Source: JBGSPQ01 sp964346765
Lineage (GTDB): Bacteria > Patescibacteriota > Gracilibacteria > UBA1369
Direction of reading: 5' to 3'
DNA length: 64,000 nucleotides
Assembly: GCA_964346765.1 (NCBI GenBank)
Contig: CAYFWB010000010.1
Coordinates: 1-64,000 of the forward strand
The notes under the pieces are model-generated. The model was given only the letters and a program-made list of their open reading frames with translations, searched no databases and had not been told where the DNA came from. The translations under genes and the position numbers were made by a program. Positions 8,272-16,155 of the stretch are shown here, in pieces (the first letter of the stretch is position 1; each line of letters starts with the position of its first letter).

Positions 8272-8676
8272 TTGAAAAAAACAAGCGAAAACCCGGAATA
8301 TGAAGCTTTTGTTCCAGAGGTACTTAGTTTAGAGCAGAGAATAGCTATTGATATCCTTGATGAATTTTCTTCTAAAAGTCTGGAGGCTGATAAGTTTGAA
8401 GCGGTGGCATGTGAAATTTGCGGATCTTCAAATTTGCCGTCATTGAAGTATCTTTATAAGGAAGCTAAACTGCGGGCTGCCGACATCGCGCAATACGGAC
8501 GTATTTGTATCTATCTTATGAAGGAAAGAGATAGGCGACTGGTTACATTAAGAAACACTCGTTTTGACGAATCGCCTTTGGAAGAGATGAAAAAACTTAA
8601 CCGTGATTTCAAAAACAGAATAAACGCATTGAACAGTCTAATGGCAGATATTGAAAGACAAAGGAAAACGGAATAA
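8272..8676 (+). CDS. Unknown helical protein, paralogue of the gene at 7184
   Basis: 134 residues from a TTG start at 8272, the only suitable start near the upstream stop. It shares with the gene at 7184 the (E)-(I/V)-LS-x2-(E/Q)-RIAI block near the N-terminus, the P-x-L-x2-L-x2-EA block and the C-x3-L-x-KE-x2-RR block. It lacks the other protein's long C-terminal tail and ends in a basic helix. One Cys pair (CEIC) is present in place of the partner's LYV. Function unknown. Confidence 0.55.
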   Translation: MKKTSENPEYEAFVPEVLSLEQRIAIDILDEFSSKSLEADKFEAVACEICGSSNLPSLKYLYKEAKLRAADIAQYGRICIYLMKERDRRLVTLRNTRFDESPLEEMKKLNRDFKNRINALNSLMADIERQRKTE

Positions 8677-8709
8677 ATCTTTTTTACTTATTTTTAATCA
8701 ATACTAAAT

Positions 8710-9141
8710 ATGCCTTTCCCAGAATCAGACGGTCTGGACTTTATAGAAGACCCTTTTGCTATCGAATTGGAAGAACTTTTTAAGTCTGACGTTTTTTCGC
8801 GATTGATCGATAAATTTATTGCGGAAAAATATAACGGAGAACACAAAGTTAATACGGAATCATTAAAGGAAGATCCGCGGACTCTTCGGGAATTAATTCT
8901 TTTTTTACAACGATTTCCAGAAGAAGATCTGAAACTTGAACAAACCGTTGATGTTAATCGAATTATTGGAATTTTAAATGTCGCGCGGATTGAATTGTTA
9001 CTAAAAGAGGCAAATGCCAATATAGGGAATGTTGACGAGGTTAGGCAAAATACTGGGACAAAAGCGGCAGAACAATTACCGGCCGAGAGGGGGTTTTTGG
9101 AATTTGATAAAAAAATTCTGGGAAAAATTGATGAGGATTAA
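8710..9141 (+). CDS. Unknown acidic helical protein
   Basis: 143 residues from ATG 8710, preceded by an AT-rich leader like those of its neighbours. The N-terminal half is acidic with amphipathic helices (FAIELEELFKSDVFSRLIDKF), and the C-terminal half is of mixed charge. No cysteine-rich, membrane or catalytic motif is visible. It ends the cluster of small unknown genes. Confidence 0.55.
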   Translation: MPFPESDGLDFIEDPFAIELEELFKSDVFSRLIDKFIAEKYNGEHKVNTESLKEDPRTLRELILFLQRFPEEDLKLEQTVDVNRIIGILNVARIELLLKEANANIGNVDEVRQNTGTKAAEQLPAERGFLEFDKKILGKIDED

Positions 9142-9333
9142 AAGAAATGCTTAACAATTTGTATGTAATATTAAGCAATCTGCGGAGTATTATAACTCTT
9201 AAATTGACATTGTAGATTATTGAAAGAATCAGGAACACTAATATGTAAGTTCATGTTGAATGTAGAAAAATTATAAGAATCTACAAATAAAAGTGAGAAA
9301 ACTAATTATGTTGCTCCAAAAAGCAAATTACGA

Positions 9334-10035
9334 TTGCGCCGAAAAATTATTAGAACGCTGATTTTTACTACTATTATCGGTTATTCCTGCGGAGGTAATA
9401 ACATTTACTATGACTTAAAATATCAGCCATATGCAAACTTACGCAGGGAAAAAGAAAGAATTTTACAGGCACCCGCTCCAAAAATGATTTCTAACGCGCA
9501 AGTTACGGCTATTGGCAACTTGTTCGGTTATAAACAGCGAGGCGAAGTTCGTTTTGATGCTTTCAATAAGGCTCTCGATGATTGCAAGCAAAATTCTAAA
9601 TGTTCTGTCTTAACATTTCCGGCCAAAGAGATTCTTGATCCGGAAGAATATAGTTTAACCATAAACGGTTACTGTGCAGAGTTTGACGGACATGACTACA
9701 ATTTTGGTGACTTAAGCACAGTGGACGGAAGTGCTTTTGTCCTAGCTTTCCGGATTATCGAAACAGAGGGGTTTTTAAATGGTGGAGAAAAATTCATCTT
9801 TAAGCCTTTTTTGGTTGGTGGTGCGAAAGCTGAAGAGTATAAGACAATGGAACAATTAAAAATAGAGGCCCGAAAGAATGCTCAAAATAATCTGCATGAT
9901 TCTTATATGTATGAATACGGCCCCAGGTTATTGATTATCGACAACGGCTTAGGAGGTGATCAAAGGATCCAAAAAAGAAGACAGATTAGTAAGTACTTTG
10001 AGGATATAACAATAAAGTCGCCACTTCTGCAGTGA
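9334..10035 (+). CDS. Possible lipoprotein of unknown function
   Basis: 233 residues from a TTG start. The frame is closed by a stop at 9274-9276 and no ATG or GTG is available. The N-terminus is basic (MRRKIIR), then hydrophobic (TLIFTTIIGYSC), then a Cys at residue 20 followed by GGN. This resembles a lipobox, although Tyr at -2 is unusual. The mature part has two Cys pairs (C-x4-C near residue 89, and one further Cys), suggesting export. Otherwise no family is recognised. It converges with the 723-residue gene, the two stops being 18 bases apart. Confidence 0.5.
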   Translation: MRRKIIRTLIFTTIIGYSCGGNNIYYDLKYQPYANLRREKERILQAPAPKMISNAQVTAIGNLFGYKQRGEVRFDAFNKALDDCKQNSKCSVLTFPAKEILDPEEYSLTINGYCAEFDGHDYNFGDLSTVDGSAFVLAFRIIETEGFLNGGEKFIFKPFLVGGAKAEEYKTMEQLKIEARKNAQNNLHDSYMYEYGPRLLIIDNGLGGDQRIQKRRQISKYFEDITIKSPLLQ

Positions 10036-10053
10036 AAGAATGTTTGGGGAGAT

Positions 10054-12225
10054 TTATTTCCACTCTATCAATGTGTATGCCTGCCTAAAGCCTATTTTCC
10101 TTGCTACTACTAATACTAGAATTGGATAGTAATGCGTAACATAACCATTTTCAAAATAAATGTTTATATCTAGATCATCTTTTTTAGAAATTTTTGATCT
10201 CGCATATATATTTGTTGCAGTAGGACAAAGCGAAGATGTTGTTTTCAATGTACCCTTAATTGGTCCATCTAGATAGTGTTCTTCATTACCATGTATGATT
10301 TGTTGATGAGAAGCCAACAAATATTCTGGAATCGTACATAAATGAAGGCCCTTTTTTTTAAAATTTAATCTAATTTCTTTAATTTCTTCTCTTGTGGCAA
10401 CTAATTGATCCTGAAGAGTGGGCACCATTTCTACGATACTTACACTTATTCTTGTAAAAATCTTATCTATATCTAAAGCCCCTGTTCCTGTTATATCTAC
10501 TTTTTTTTGTCCTTCATGATGTCTTAATGCCTCTAAATTCAAACTTTCTATAATATCCCCCACTGATAGATATTCAGCTTTTTTTTTATCGTGAACTCTG
10601 TATGGAATAATGACTATACCAGGTTTATCAATTTCATTTGCTATAATCTCTATTGTTTTCCTGTTTAGCTTGCTGAGTGCTTCCAAAATAGCAATCTTTG
10701 TAGGTAAAGGTGAATCTGGTTCGACTTCTCTAGCCGCTTTTTTGGCCGATTCGATCTGATCAACCAAAGCTAACATTTTTTCTTTTTGTTCAGATGTTAA
10801 ACGCGCCTTATCAATTTCTTTCTTATATTTAGTTATTGATAATTTTAATAAATAATCCTCCTTCTTTTTTTTTAGAGATATTTCAACTTTTTGTACGACA
10901 ATATCGTTATTTTTTTCTTTATTAATGTCTGACTGTAATTCTTCAATGGTCAGGGTCCAAGCGGGCTCTATATCTTGATACTCACGATAAAAACATTCAA
11001 CAACTTCTTCTTTTTCTTTAAAGCTCTTTAGAGCCACATCCGCCCTATATCTCATACAAGACCTTAAAGCCTCTTCATACTCTTTCAAGTCAAGGGCTAT
11101 AAATTGAGGCAATAAATCAACATTATATATGTCTTCTATACTTGCGCTTCCATTGTCTAATTTTTTTTTAGATTCCGTATATTCTTTCCAAATTCTTGTT
11201 AAATTGTTTTCAGTATGTTGCAGTAGATTAACCGCTTTATTAGTAGCTTTTTCTAGTTCTTCCGGATTCATATCCTGTACTTTTGCGGTCTGTAATTTCT
11301 GGCCACTTCCGCCCGGTAGTAACCTGTTTTGCATAAATTGTTGTTTCTCCTCACTTTTTCTTTTGCATTTCATTATAACTCCTCTGATTAGTACCCATTT
11401 AGGTCTTGTGAACCTGATTCCTTTATGAACACCAAATGTTTCACCCTTTTTTCTAACAATCTTTATTATTTTATCCATCTGTACTTTGTTCATTCCAATG
11501 CCAGTAAGCTCTATTATTAGCTTTTCTTCCGTATACTCATGATCAATTATTTTTTCCACGTCTCTTAATGCGGAAAGTGCTAAATCCGGGTGTTCATATG
11601 CATTATAAAAATATTTGCTTGCTTCATCATTATGAATATTTACTGAACTTTCAGCAGGTTTATTTATAAACCATAGGTATAGTAAACTATTTTCAAGATC
11701 GGGTTTCCCTTTGCTAACTATCGCACATGCTTTCGCAAGAGCCATTGGCATTTTACATAAGTCACAAAACATGTTCGCCTTTTCTCTTTGTTTAGGATCA
11801 GGCTCATCCCCCGGCTCGTCTACTATAACTGCAATAGCCCGTTTTGTAATATTTTCTTCAGTTGTTTGAATTGAAGGCCCGCGTGTTTCAGGATCAAATA
11901 TCCAGAAAGAAAATAATACCGGATAATATCTGCAAAAATAATCTAAATAATCTTTGATCTGTTTATAATATACAATGGCCTTTTTAGGTTCGGTACTGTC
12001 CAATTTATTTAATTCAAATTGTAATACTTTAAATATCGGAACAATGAACTTTTCTATATCTTTACTCATTATTTCTCCTATATGCTCTGATTTTTGTTTT
12101 CGTAAATCATTTTCTTTAAATCTTAGGAAATCTAATATATCAGCTAACTGAGAATATAATTTGGATATACGTTCTACCGGCTCTGTTGAATTTTCCGCCG
12201 CATTATTTGATTCCGGTTTATTCAT
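10054..12225 (-). CDS. Large orphan protein with coiled-coil segments
   Basis: 723 residues, soluble, AT-rich codons. The N-terminal third is helical, with a Cys cluster (MFCDLCKMPMALAKACA) that could bind metal. The middle contains long Lys/Glu helices (residues about 330-500) typical of coiled coils. The C-terminal third has more beta-type sequence and includes IVIIPYRVHDKKKAEYLSVG. No ATPase, nuclease or membrane motif is visible and I do not recognise a family. It is transcribed from its own promoter (TTGACA-16-TATTTT), divergent from the peptidoglycan-binding gene at 12359. Confidence 0.6.
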   Translation of the reverse strand: MNKPESNNAAENSTEPVERISKLYSQLADILDFLRFKENDLRKQKSEHIGEIMSKDIEKFIVPIFKVLQFELNKLDSTEPKKAIVYYKQIKDYLDYFCRYYPVLFSFWIFDPETRGPSIQTTEENITKRAIAVIVDEPGDEPDPKQREKANMFCDLCKMPMALAKACAIVSKGKPDLENSLLYLWFINKPAESSVNIHNDEASKYFYNAYEHPDLALSALRDVEKIIDHEYTEEKLIIELTGIGMNKVQMDKIIKIVRKKGETFGVHKGIRFTRPKWVLIRGVIMKCKRKSEEKQQFMQNRLLPGGSGQKLQTAKVQDMNPEELEKATNKAVNLLQHTENNLTRIWKEYTESKKKLDNGSASIEDIYNVDLLPQFIALDLKEYEEALRSCMRYRADVALKSFKEKEEVVECFYREYQDIEPAWTLTIEELQSDINKEKNNDIVVQKVEISLKKKKEDYLLKLSITKYKKEIDKARLTSEQKEKMLALVDQIESAKKAAREVEPDSPLPTKIAILEALSKLNRKTIEIIANEIDKPGIVIIPYRVHDKKKAEYLSVGDIIESLNLEALRHHEGQKKVDITGTGALDIDKIFTRISVSIVEMVPTLQDQLVATREEIKEIRLNFKKKGLHLCTIPEYLLASHQQIIHGNEEHYLDGPIKGTLKTTSSLCPTATNIYARSKISKKDDLDINIYFENGYVTHYYPILVLVVARKIGFRQAYTLIEWK

Positions 12226-12248
12226 GATGGATACTAAATAGGTTTAGA

Positions 12249-12276
12249 AAAATACCTATATGTATATTTTTGTCAA
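12249..12276 (-). promoter_or_regulatory. Promoter for the 723-residue orphan gene
   Basis: Minus strand: TTGACA (12271-12276), 16-base spacer, TATTTT (12249-12254), 24 bases before the ATG at 12225. Confidence 0.55.
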
Positions 12277-12294
12277 GCGCTTAAATAGAATTTA

Positions 12295-12323
12295 TTGACA
12301 TCAATGTAAAAAATATTTAAATT
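12295..12323 (+). promoter_or_regulatory. Promoter for the peptidoglycan-binding gene at 12359
   Basis: Plus strand: TTGACA (12295-12300), 17-base spacer, TAAATT (12318-12323), 35 bases before the ATG. It is back to back with the divergent TTGACA promoter at 12249-12276. Confidence 0.6.
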
Positions 12324-12358
12324 TATCTCTTATTTTTAGTTATTAACCCATATTCAAT

Positions 12359-13501
12359 ATGATTGAAAATAACAGATCCGATAATGAAACGTTGGGGCCC
12401 AAGATAAAAAAAACAATAGGGATTGGAGCAGGGATTGCTGCATTGGCGGGCGGTATAACACTAGCAACAAATGAAAAGGTGCAAGAAGCCGTGATGGTAG
12501 AAGTTGATCCGGAAGCGGCAGAAGCAGCAAGAGTCAAGGAATTGTTAGCAAAGATTGGAGAAGCAACGGTAGCATTAAAGAAATTGGAGGGAAATGCGAA
12601 CGTGAGTAAAGAGGATCTGATTATGAATCCCGGAGATGTTATAGAAACAATGCAGACAGCAAGCCGGTCTGTTAAGAAAATCAACCTTGCTCTTGAAGAG
12701 ATTAAGGGTATGGGCTTTAAAGTAAACAGCGTAATCGCATATGAGATTGTTAGATATAATGAAGATATATTAGCTAAATTGAGCAGTGGGGGTTTAATTT
12801 CTGACGTTTTGGAAAAGGGCAAATATGTTGCAAATATTGAAATTCCGGGAACCACCATTACGTTAAGCCCTGAACAGAGCAGTCGGGCTTTGACTGAAAA
12901 AAAACAATTGGTAAAGGATTTGAAGCGCATGAACACTTTGCTCGGGGAAATATCCGAGCCGAACATGGATGGTTACTCTAACAATAATTATGTGAACGAG
13001 GAAGTTGTATTTGAGCCCCCAAAGCATAGGTTGGAATTTTTACATGCTTACATGACAGAGGTACTCAGAAAAGACATTGAGAGGAAAGAGGGAGGCAAAA
13101 AATATATAGCGGGGGTAGAAGGATTTGTGTTTTATCGTGCCTTTCTTGAGCAATATGGTTTCACAACAAAATATCCAGATGGGGTTTGGGATCTGGAATC
13201 AGCAGATAGAAACGGTGTTGAGGTGGACATGAATCGCGTGAAAAGGCTTGATAAACAAGGTAAAGAGTCGTACAAAGCCATGATGAGAGTTGCTCTTAAG
13301 GCCATGACAACTTATGAAAAAACAGAAAAGGTAACCACCAGCCCACAAATCGGAAAACTGCAGGATAAGCTGGCACGCTGGGGATATTTTGACTTCAGTC
13401 ATTTTGACACCTCTTACGGTGAGGAGACTCATACAGCCTTCACCGCATATCTGGAAGATAACACCTATAGCGACATAGACGAGCTGGTGGGACTTCAATA
13501 A
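12359..13501 (+). CDS. Membrane-anchored coiled-coil protein with peptidoglycan-binding-like C-terminus
   Basis: 380 residues. A short charged N-terminus is followed by a Gly/Ala-rich membrane segment (residues 18-36, KKTIGIGAGIAALAGGITLA), then a long helical, partly coiled-coil region. At about residues 330-370 a peptidoglycan_binding_1-type repeat (IGKLQDKLARWGYFDFSHFD, then YGEETHTAFTAYL) is seen. The overall plan equals that of the genes at 55755 and 57065: positively charged anchor, helical stalk, terminal wall-binding repeat. The helical regions are only weakly alike. The likely role is envelope attachment. No catalytic domain is visible. Confidence 0.65.
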   Translation: MIENNRSDNETLGPKIKKTIGIGAGIAALAGGITLATNEKVQEAVMVEVDPEAAEAARVKELLAKIGEATVALKKLEGNANVSKEDLIMNPGDVIETMQTASRSVKKINLALEEIKGMGFKVNSVIAYEIVRYNEDILAKLSSGGLISDVLEKGKYVANIEIPGTTITLSPEQSSRALTEKKQLVKDLKRMNTLLGEISEPNMDGYSNNNYVNEEVVFEPPKHRLEFLHAYMTEVLRKDIERKEGGKKYIAGVEGFVFYRAFLEQYGFTTKYPDGVWDLESADRNGVEVDMNRVKRLDKQGKESYKAMMRVALKAMTTYEKTEKVTTSPQIGKLQDKLARWGYFDFSHFDTSYGEETHTAFTAYLEDNTYSDIDELVGLQ

Positions 13502-13546
13502 AAAGCAGGTTCAAACCCGGCATAGTTGATTTTTTTGATTGCTAAG

Positions 13547-13928
13547 CTAAAAGCGATTCTTAATTGGTTGATTAGAAATCTTTTGTTGAGACTTTTTTTT
13601 AGCAGATATATATTGCTCTGGTGTTGCAGTTGCTTCAGCATGAACTCTTGATGGCTGGGGAATAGTATCTATTGCATCAGGAAATCTTGGTGGGTTGGGC
13701 TCAGGAATCTTTCGTCCCTGCGCGGGAACACGGTGAGTATCTGAGACTTTTGACTCAATAACCGCCGGTTTATCCTTGAACAACCGCATTCGCCCTGGCT
13801 CCAAAGCCTGCTACAAGGCCTGCTATTGCTAAATAAAGTGCATGTTTATCCAAAACTCTAATTAACGATTTTTCTTTCACTGAATCGCAAGAAGGAGCTG
13901 GGATATCACTTTCAAAACTTGTATTCAT
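13547..13928 (-). pseudogene. Frame-disrupted small membrane protein gene
   Basis: The ATG at 13928 opens a 52-codon frame (MNTSFESDIPAPSC onwards) with a membrane segment ALYLAIAGLVAGFGA, ending at a TAA at 13770-13772. An overlapping frame shifted by one base continues from about 13804 to 13547 with KDKPAVIESKVSDTH and a proline-rich tail. Joined by a +1 shift near 13775-13800, they would give one protein of about 125 residues: short N-terminus, one membrane helix, Pro/Ala-rich tail. This is either a recent frameshift mutation, an assembly error, or (less likely) programmed frameshifting. Confidence 0.45.
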
Positions 13929-14065
13929 AGATAATTATTATGAAGGGAGTATTGTAAGTGATAAATGGCAAAAAAACAAGAATAATGGCGCCGGATTCAA
14001 CTTATTTTCATTTAAACCGGAAATAAAATGATCATCGGGATATTTCTTTTGCATAAGTTTATCTA

Positions 14066-14332
14066 TTATTTTTCCTTATTGCTTTTAACTTCTCTTTTGG
14101 CTTCTCTTTTGGCTTCTCTTTTGGATCTTCTTTTATTGATGCCGGTAGCTATCAGCCAGATACTTAAATAGATGAAGAGAATTCAAGCAAACATGCACCC
14201 AAATTTTGCTTAAATTGTTGCTATTCCGTTGATGCTGGTTGGATTAATCGACGCAATCACAAACAGTATATATGCCCATTTATGGAAACTGCCGTCTTTA
14301 TTCTTGAATGGTGCTAATAATCCTATTTTCAT
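14066..14332 (-). pseudogene. Decayed two-helix membrane protein
   Basis: From ATG 14332 the minus frame reads MKIGLLAPFKNKDGSFHKW, then a hydrophobic stretch. It stops after 40 codons, shows a second in-frame stop, and resumes with a second hydrophobic stretch (ILFIYLSIWLIATGI) and a Lys/Arg/Glu tail made of three 12-base direct repeats (KREA units). The section between the two stops is open in a neighbouring frame, so two compensating indels would restore a protein of about 88 residues. It sits just outside the tRNA-derived repeats, where decayed genes are common. Confidence 0.4.
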
Positions 14333-14370
14333 AAGTATTTATTCTGGCTGGGGAGGAGGGACTCGAACCC

Positions 14371-14401
14371 CCGCATGCCCCGCCACGGCGGGGTGCCTTA
14401 C
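14371..14401. repeat. Left 31-bp direct repeat, candidate attachment site
   Basis: This segment matches 24532-24562 in 30 of 31 positions and in the same orientation. It corresponds to the anticodon-arm region of a tRNA-Gln-like gene. Outside it, to the left, lies the tRNA 3' half. Outside the right copy lies the 5' half. The pair therefore brackets a 10.1-kb segment that has split a tRNA-like gene. Confidence 0.6.
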
Positions 14402-14449
14402 TTCTTTAATTTTTGGCTGGGGAGGAGGGACTCGAACCCCCGCATGCCC

Positions 14450-14549
14450 NNNNNNNNNNNNNNNNNNNNNNNNNNNNNNNNNNNNNNNNNNNNNNNNNNN
14501 NNNNNNNNNNNNNNNNNNNNNNNNNNNNNNNNNNNNNNNNNNNNNNNNN
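14450..14549. other. Scaffold gap (100 N)
   Basis: Exactly 100 N inside the tRNA-derived array. The size is a placeholder, so the number of repeat units and any content here are unknown. Confidence 0.95.
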
Positions 14550-14694
14550 GCCTTACTTCTTTAATTTTTGGCTGGCTATTCGGGGCTAGTCCCCTTTTGA
14601 GCGGAAACTGGACTCAGTATACCTTTCGGCGTGGAATGCGACAAATGGGACAGTATAAAAAGGAGAAGCTTAGGAATGGCACCCTCATTTACAT

Positions 14695-14723
14695 TTGCTA
14701 AATGTATTGTATCACTTTATAAT
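14695..14723 (+). promoter_or_regulatory. Promoter of the kinase-aminotransferase operon
   Basis: TTGCTA (14695-14700), 17-base spacer, perfect TATAAT (14718-14723), 24 bases before the ATG at 14748. It argues for that ATG rather than the longer frame reaching back to 14631. The 14550-14694 stretch before it holds no gene. Confidence 0.65.
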
Positions 14724-14747
14724 CGCACCTTATACACAAACTTAAAC

Positions 14748-16142
14748 ATGGCACTAAATAAGCTTGGCAAAGATTTTTGTGGACCAAATGAACTAGTTCG
14801 GGATGTTTTGAAGAAAGACGAAAAAATTCGAGCAGCAAAAGAACTATCATGGATAATTGATAATTATTCGTGCCATCTTATATTTACCCCAAATAAACAA
14901 GGAGGCAGAATTAATGAGCAAGAAGTGGCCTGTCATAATCTTTCAAAAGTATTTGGATCTTTTATTTCTGATGGGCATTCATTGATTTTTGCTTTTAGGG
15001 ATAGGGCGGCTTTTACTTATTTTGTTGAAGATTTACTCAATCAAGATTCAAAGACTTATAGTGAGCTGCTCATTAAACATTCTGTTCGTATCGTCCCAAC
15101 AACCGGAACAGCTTATACTTTAAGTGGTGGTTCATTTGCTGGCGTTGGTTTAACATTGAATGATAAAGCCTGGCAGATTACAAAAATGATTCAGCGGGGT
15201 TTTGGAGATGTAGATGCAGATGTTAGATTACTAGCAGAAGGAAAGTTTATAGCTGGATTACCACCTCAAGCTGTAAATAAATTTCCTAAAGTAAAATATG
15301 AAGATATTATTGAAGCTCCTAATCAGGTTGGCTATCGCATGGAATATTGTCCCTATCCTACCGTAGCTGAGCTAGTTTTATCGGAACATATTTCGCCAGA
15401 ACAAACAATTGAGGCTCTTTCCAATATTTATAGAGTAATGTTTGCAGAAGTATATTGCATTGGTTTAGGACCAGAAGAAAGGGACGATAGCTACTTTGAA
15501 AGAATAGATAGACGTATGGAAAGAATAGTAGCAACTCCTGAACATATAGGGGCAAAAATTAAAAGACTTCTGAAGGCACAAAAGATCAGAATTGATGGTA
15601 AAGAGTATGAAGGTTTTTTTTCGCTCTATGAAAAAGTTAGAAATAGTTCAGTCCATAGTAATTTAGCCCTGCCCAAAGACCATTGTATAGCTCACGGCGA
15701 TATGATTCTAGAAGACATTTTGTTAAATCCTTATGATGGAGAATTTAAACTTATTGACCCTAATGGAAGAAGTCATAGCCGATATTATGATCTTGCTAAG
15801 ACATTGTTGTCTTTGGCCACAAAGTATGAACTGTTTTATTTTAATGAATTCAGACTAGAACATGATGCGAAGGATGAAATGGATATTCATATAGTTTTTA
15901 ACGACCCCGGAATGGTTGATAAATACAATCAAATGGAAGAGTTATTTTGGGAATTTTTGAAAAAAGAAGAAAGATCTTTTTTTAGAGAAGATCCATTTTG
16001 GCAGGAACGCCTGAGACTATTAAATGCTCTTCAAAATCTAGCAATCGTTATGTTTCATTTAATTCATCATGATAAAGAAGAACGAGCTAGTGCCTTTTTA
16101 CTCATGGGTATAAAGCAACTCTCGAATTATCTAAATTCTTAA
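14748..16142 (+). CDS. APH-like small-molecule kinase (phosphotransferase family)
   Basis: 464 residues from ATG 14748. The C-terminal half carries the aminoglycoside phosphotransferase / choline kinase fold signature: HCIAHGDMILEDILLNPYDG with the catalytic Asp in HGD, and KLIDPNGRSHSRYYDLAKTL with the metal-binding Asp. The N-terminal about 190 residues, including a Gly-rich YTLSGGSFAGVG loop, are not recognised and may supply the nucleotide or substrate lobe. The substrate is probably a small alcohol or amino alcohol, but it cannot be named. It is the first gene of a four-gene operon with an aminotransferase, a HAD phosphatase and a methyltransferase. A+T-rich compared with genes outside the island. 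Confidence 0.7.
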   Translation: MALNKLGKDFCGPNELVRDVLKKDEKIRAAKELSWIIDNYSCHLIFTPNKQGGRINEQEVACHNLSKVFGSFISDGHSLIFAFRDRAAFTYFVEDLLNQDSKTYSELLIKHSVRIVPTTGTAYTLSGGSFAGVGLTLNDKAWQITKMIQRGFGDVDADVRLLAEGKFIAGLPPQAVNKFPKVKYEDIIEAPNQVGYRMEYCPYPTVAELVLSEHISPEQTIEALSNIYRVMFAEVYCIGLGPEERDDSYFERIDRRMERIVATPEHIGAKIKRLLKAQKIRIDGKEYEGFFSLYEKVRNSSVHSNLALPKDHCIAHGDMILEDILLNPYDGEFKLIDPNGRSHSRYYDLAKTLLSLATKYELFYFNEFRLEHDAKDEMDIHIVFNDPGMVDKYNQMEELFWEFLKKEERSFFREDPFWQERLRLLNALQNLAIVMFHLIHHDKEERASAFLLMGIKQLSNYLNS

Positions 16143-16155
16143 GAATCCCCTACTT

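Larger units (their letters stand above)
14345..14575 (-). repeat. Tandem tRNA-Gln 3'-half repeats (69-bp unit) with a scaffold gap
   Basis: Two copies begin at 14345 and 14414 (period 69) and a broken third resumes after the 100-N gap at 14550. Each unit, read on minus, holds the end of a D arm, an anticodon-arm region replaced by the palindrome CCCCGCCGTGGCGGGG, the variable region, T arm and acceptor 3' strand with GCCA, as in the intact tRNA-Gln at 24194. A short spacer (cttctttaattttt) joins units. The 5' acceptor strand is absent, so none is a functional tRNA. Copy number is unknown because of the gap. Confidence 0.8.

Noticed and set aside
14229..14449. Plus-strand frame through the tRNA-derived repeats
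   Set aside because: It translates tRNA antisense and repeat sequence and has no coding features.
14345..14575. CRISPR array (regular 69-bp repeats)
   Set aside because: Units are joined directly by an identical short spacer and match tRNA-Gln 3' sequence. There are no variable spacers and no cas genes.
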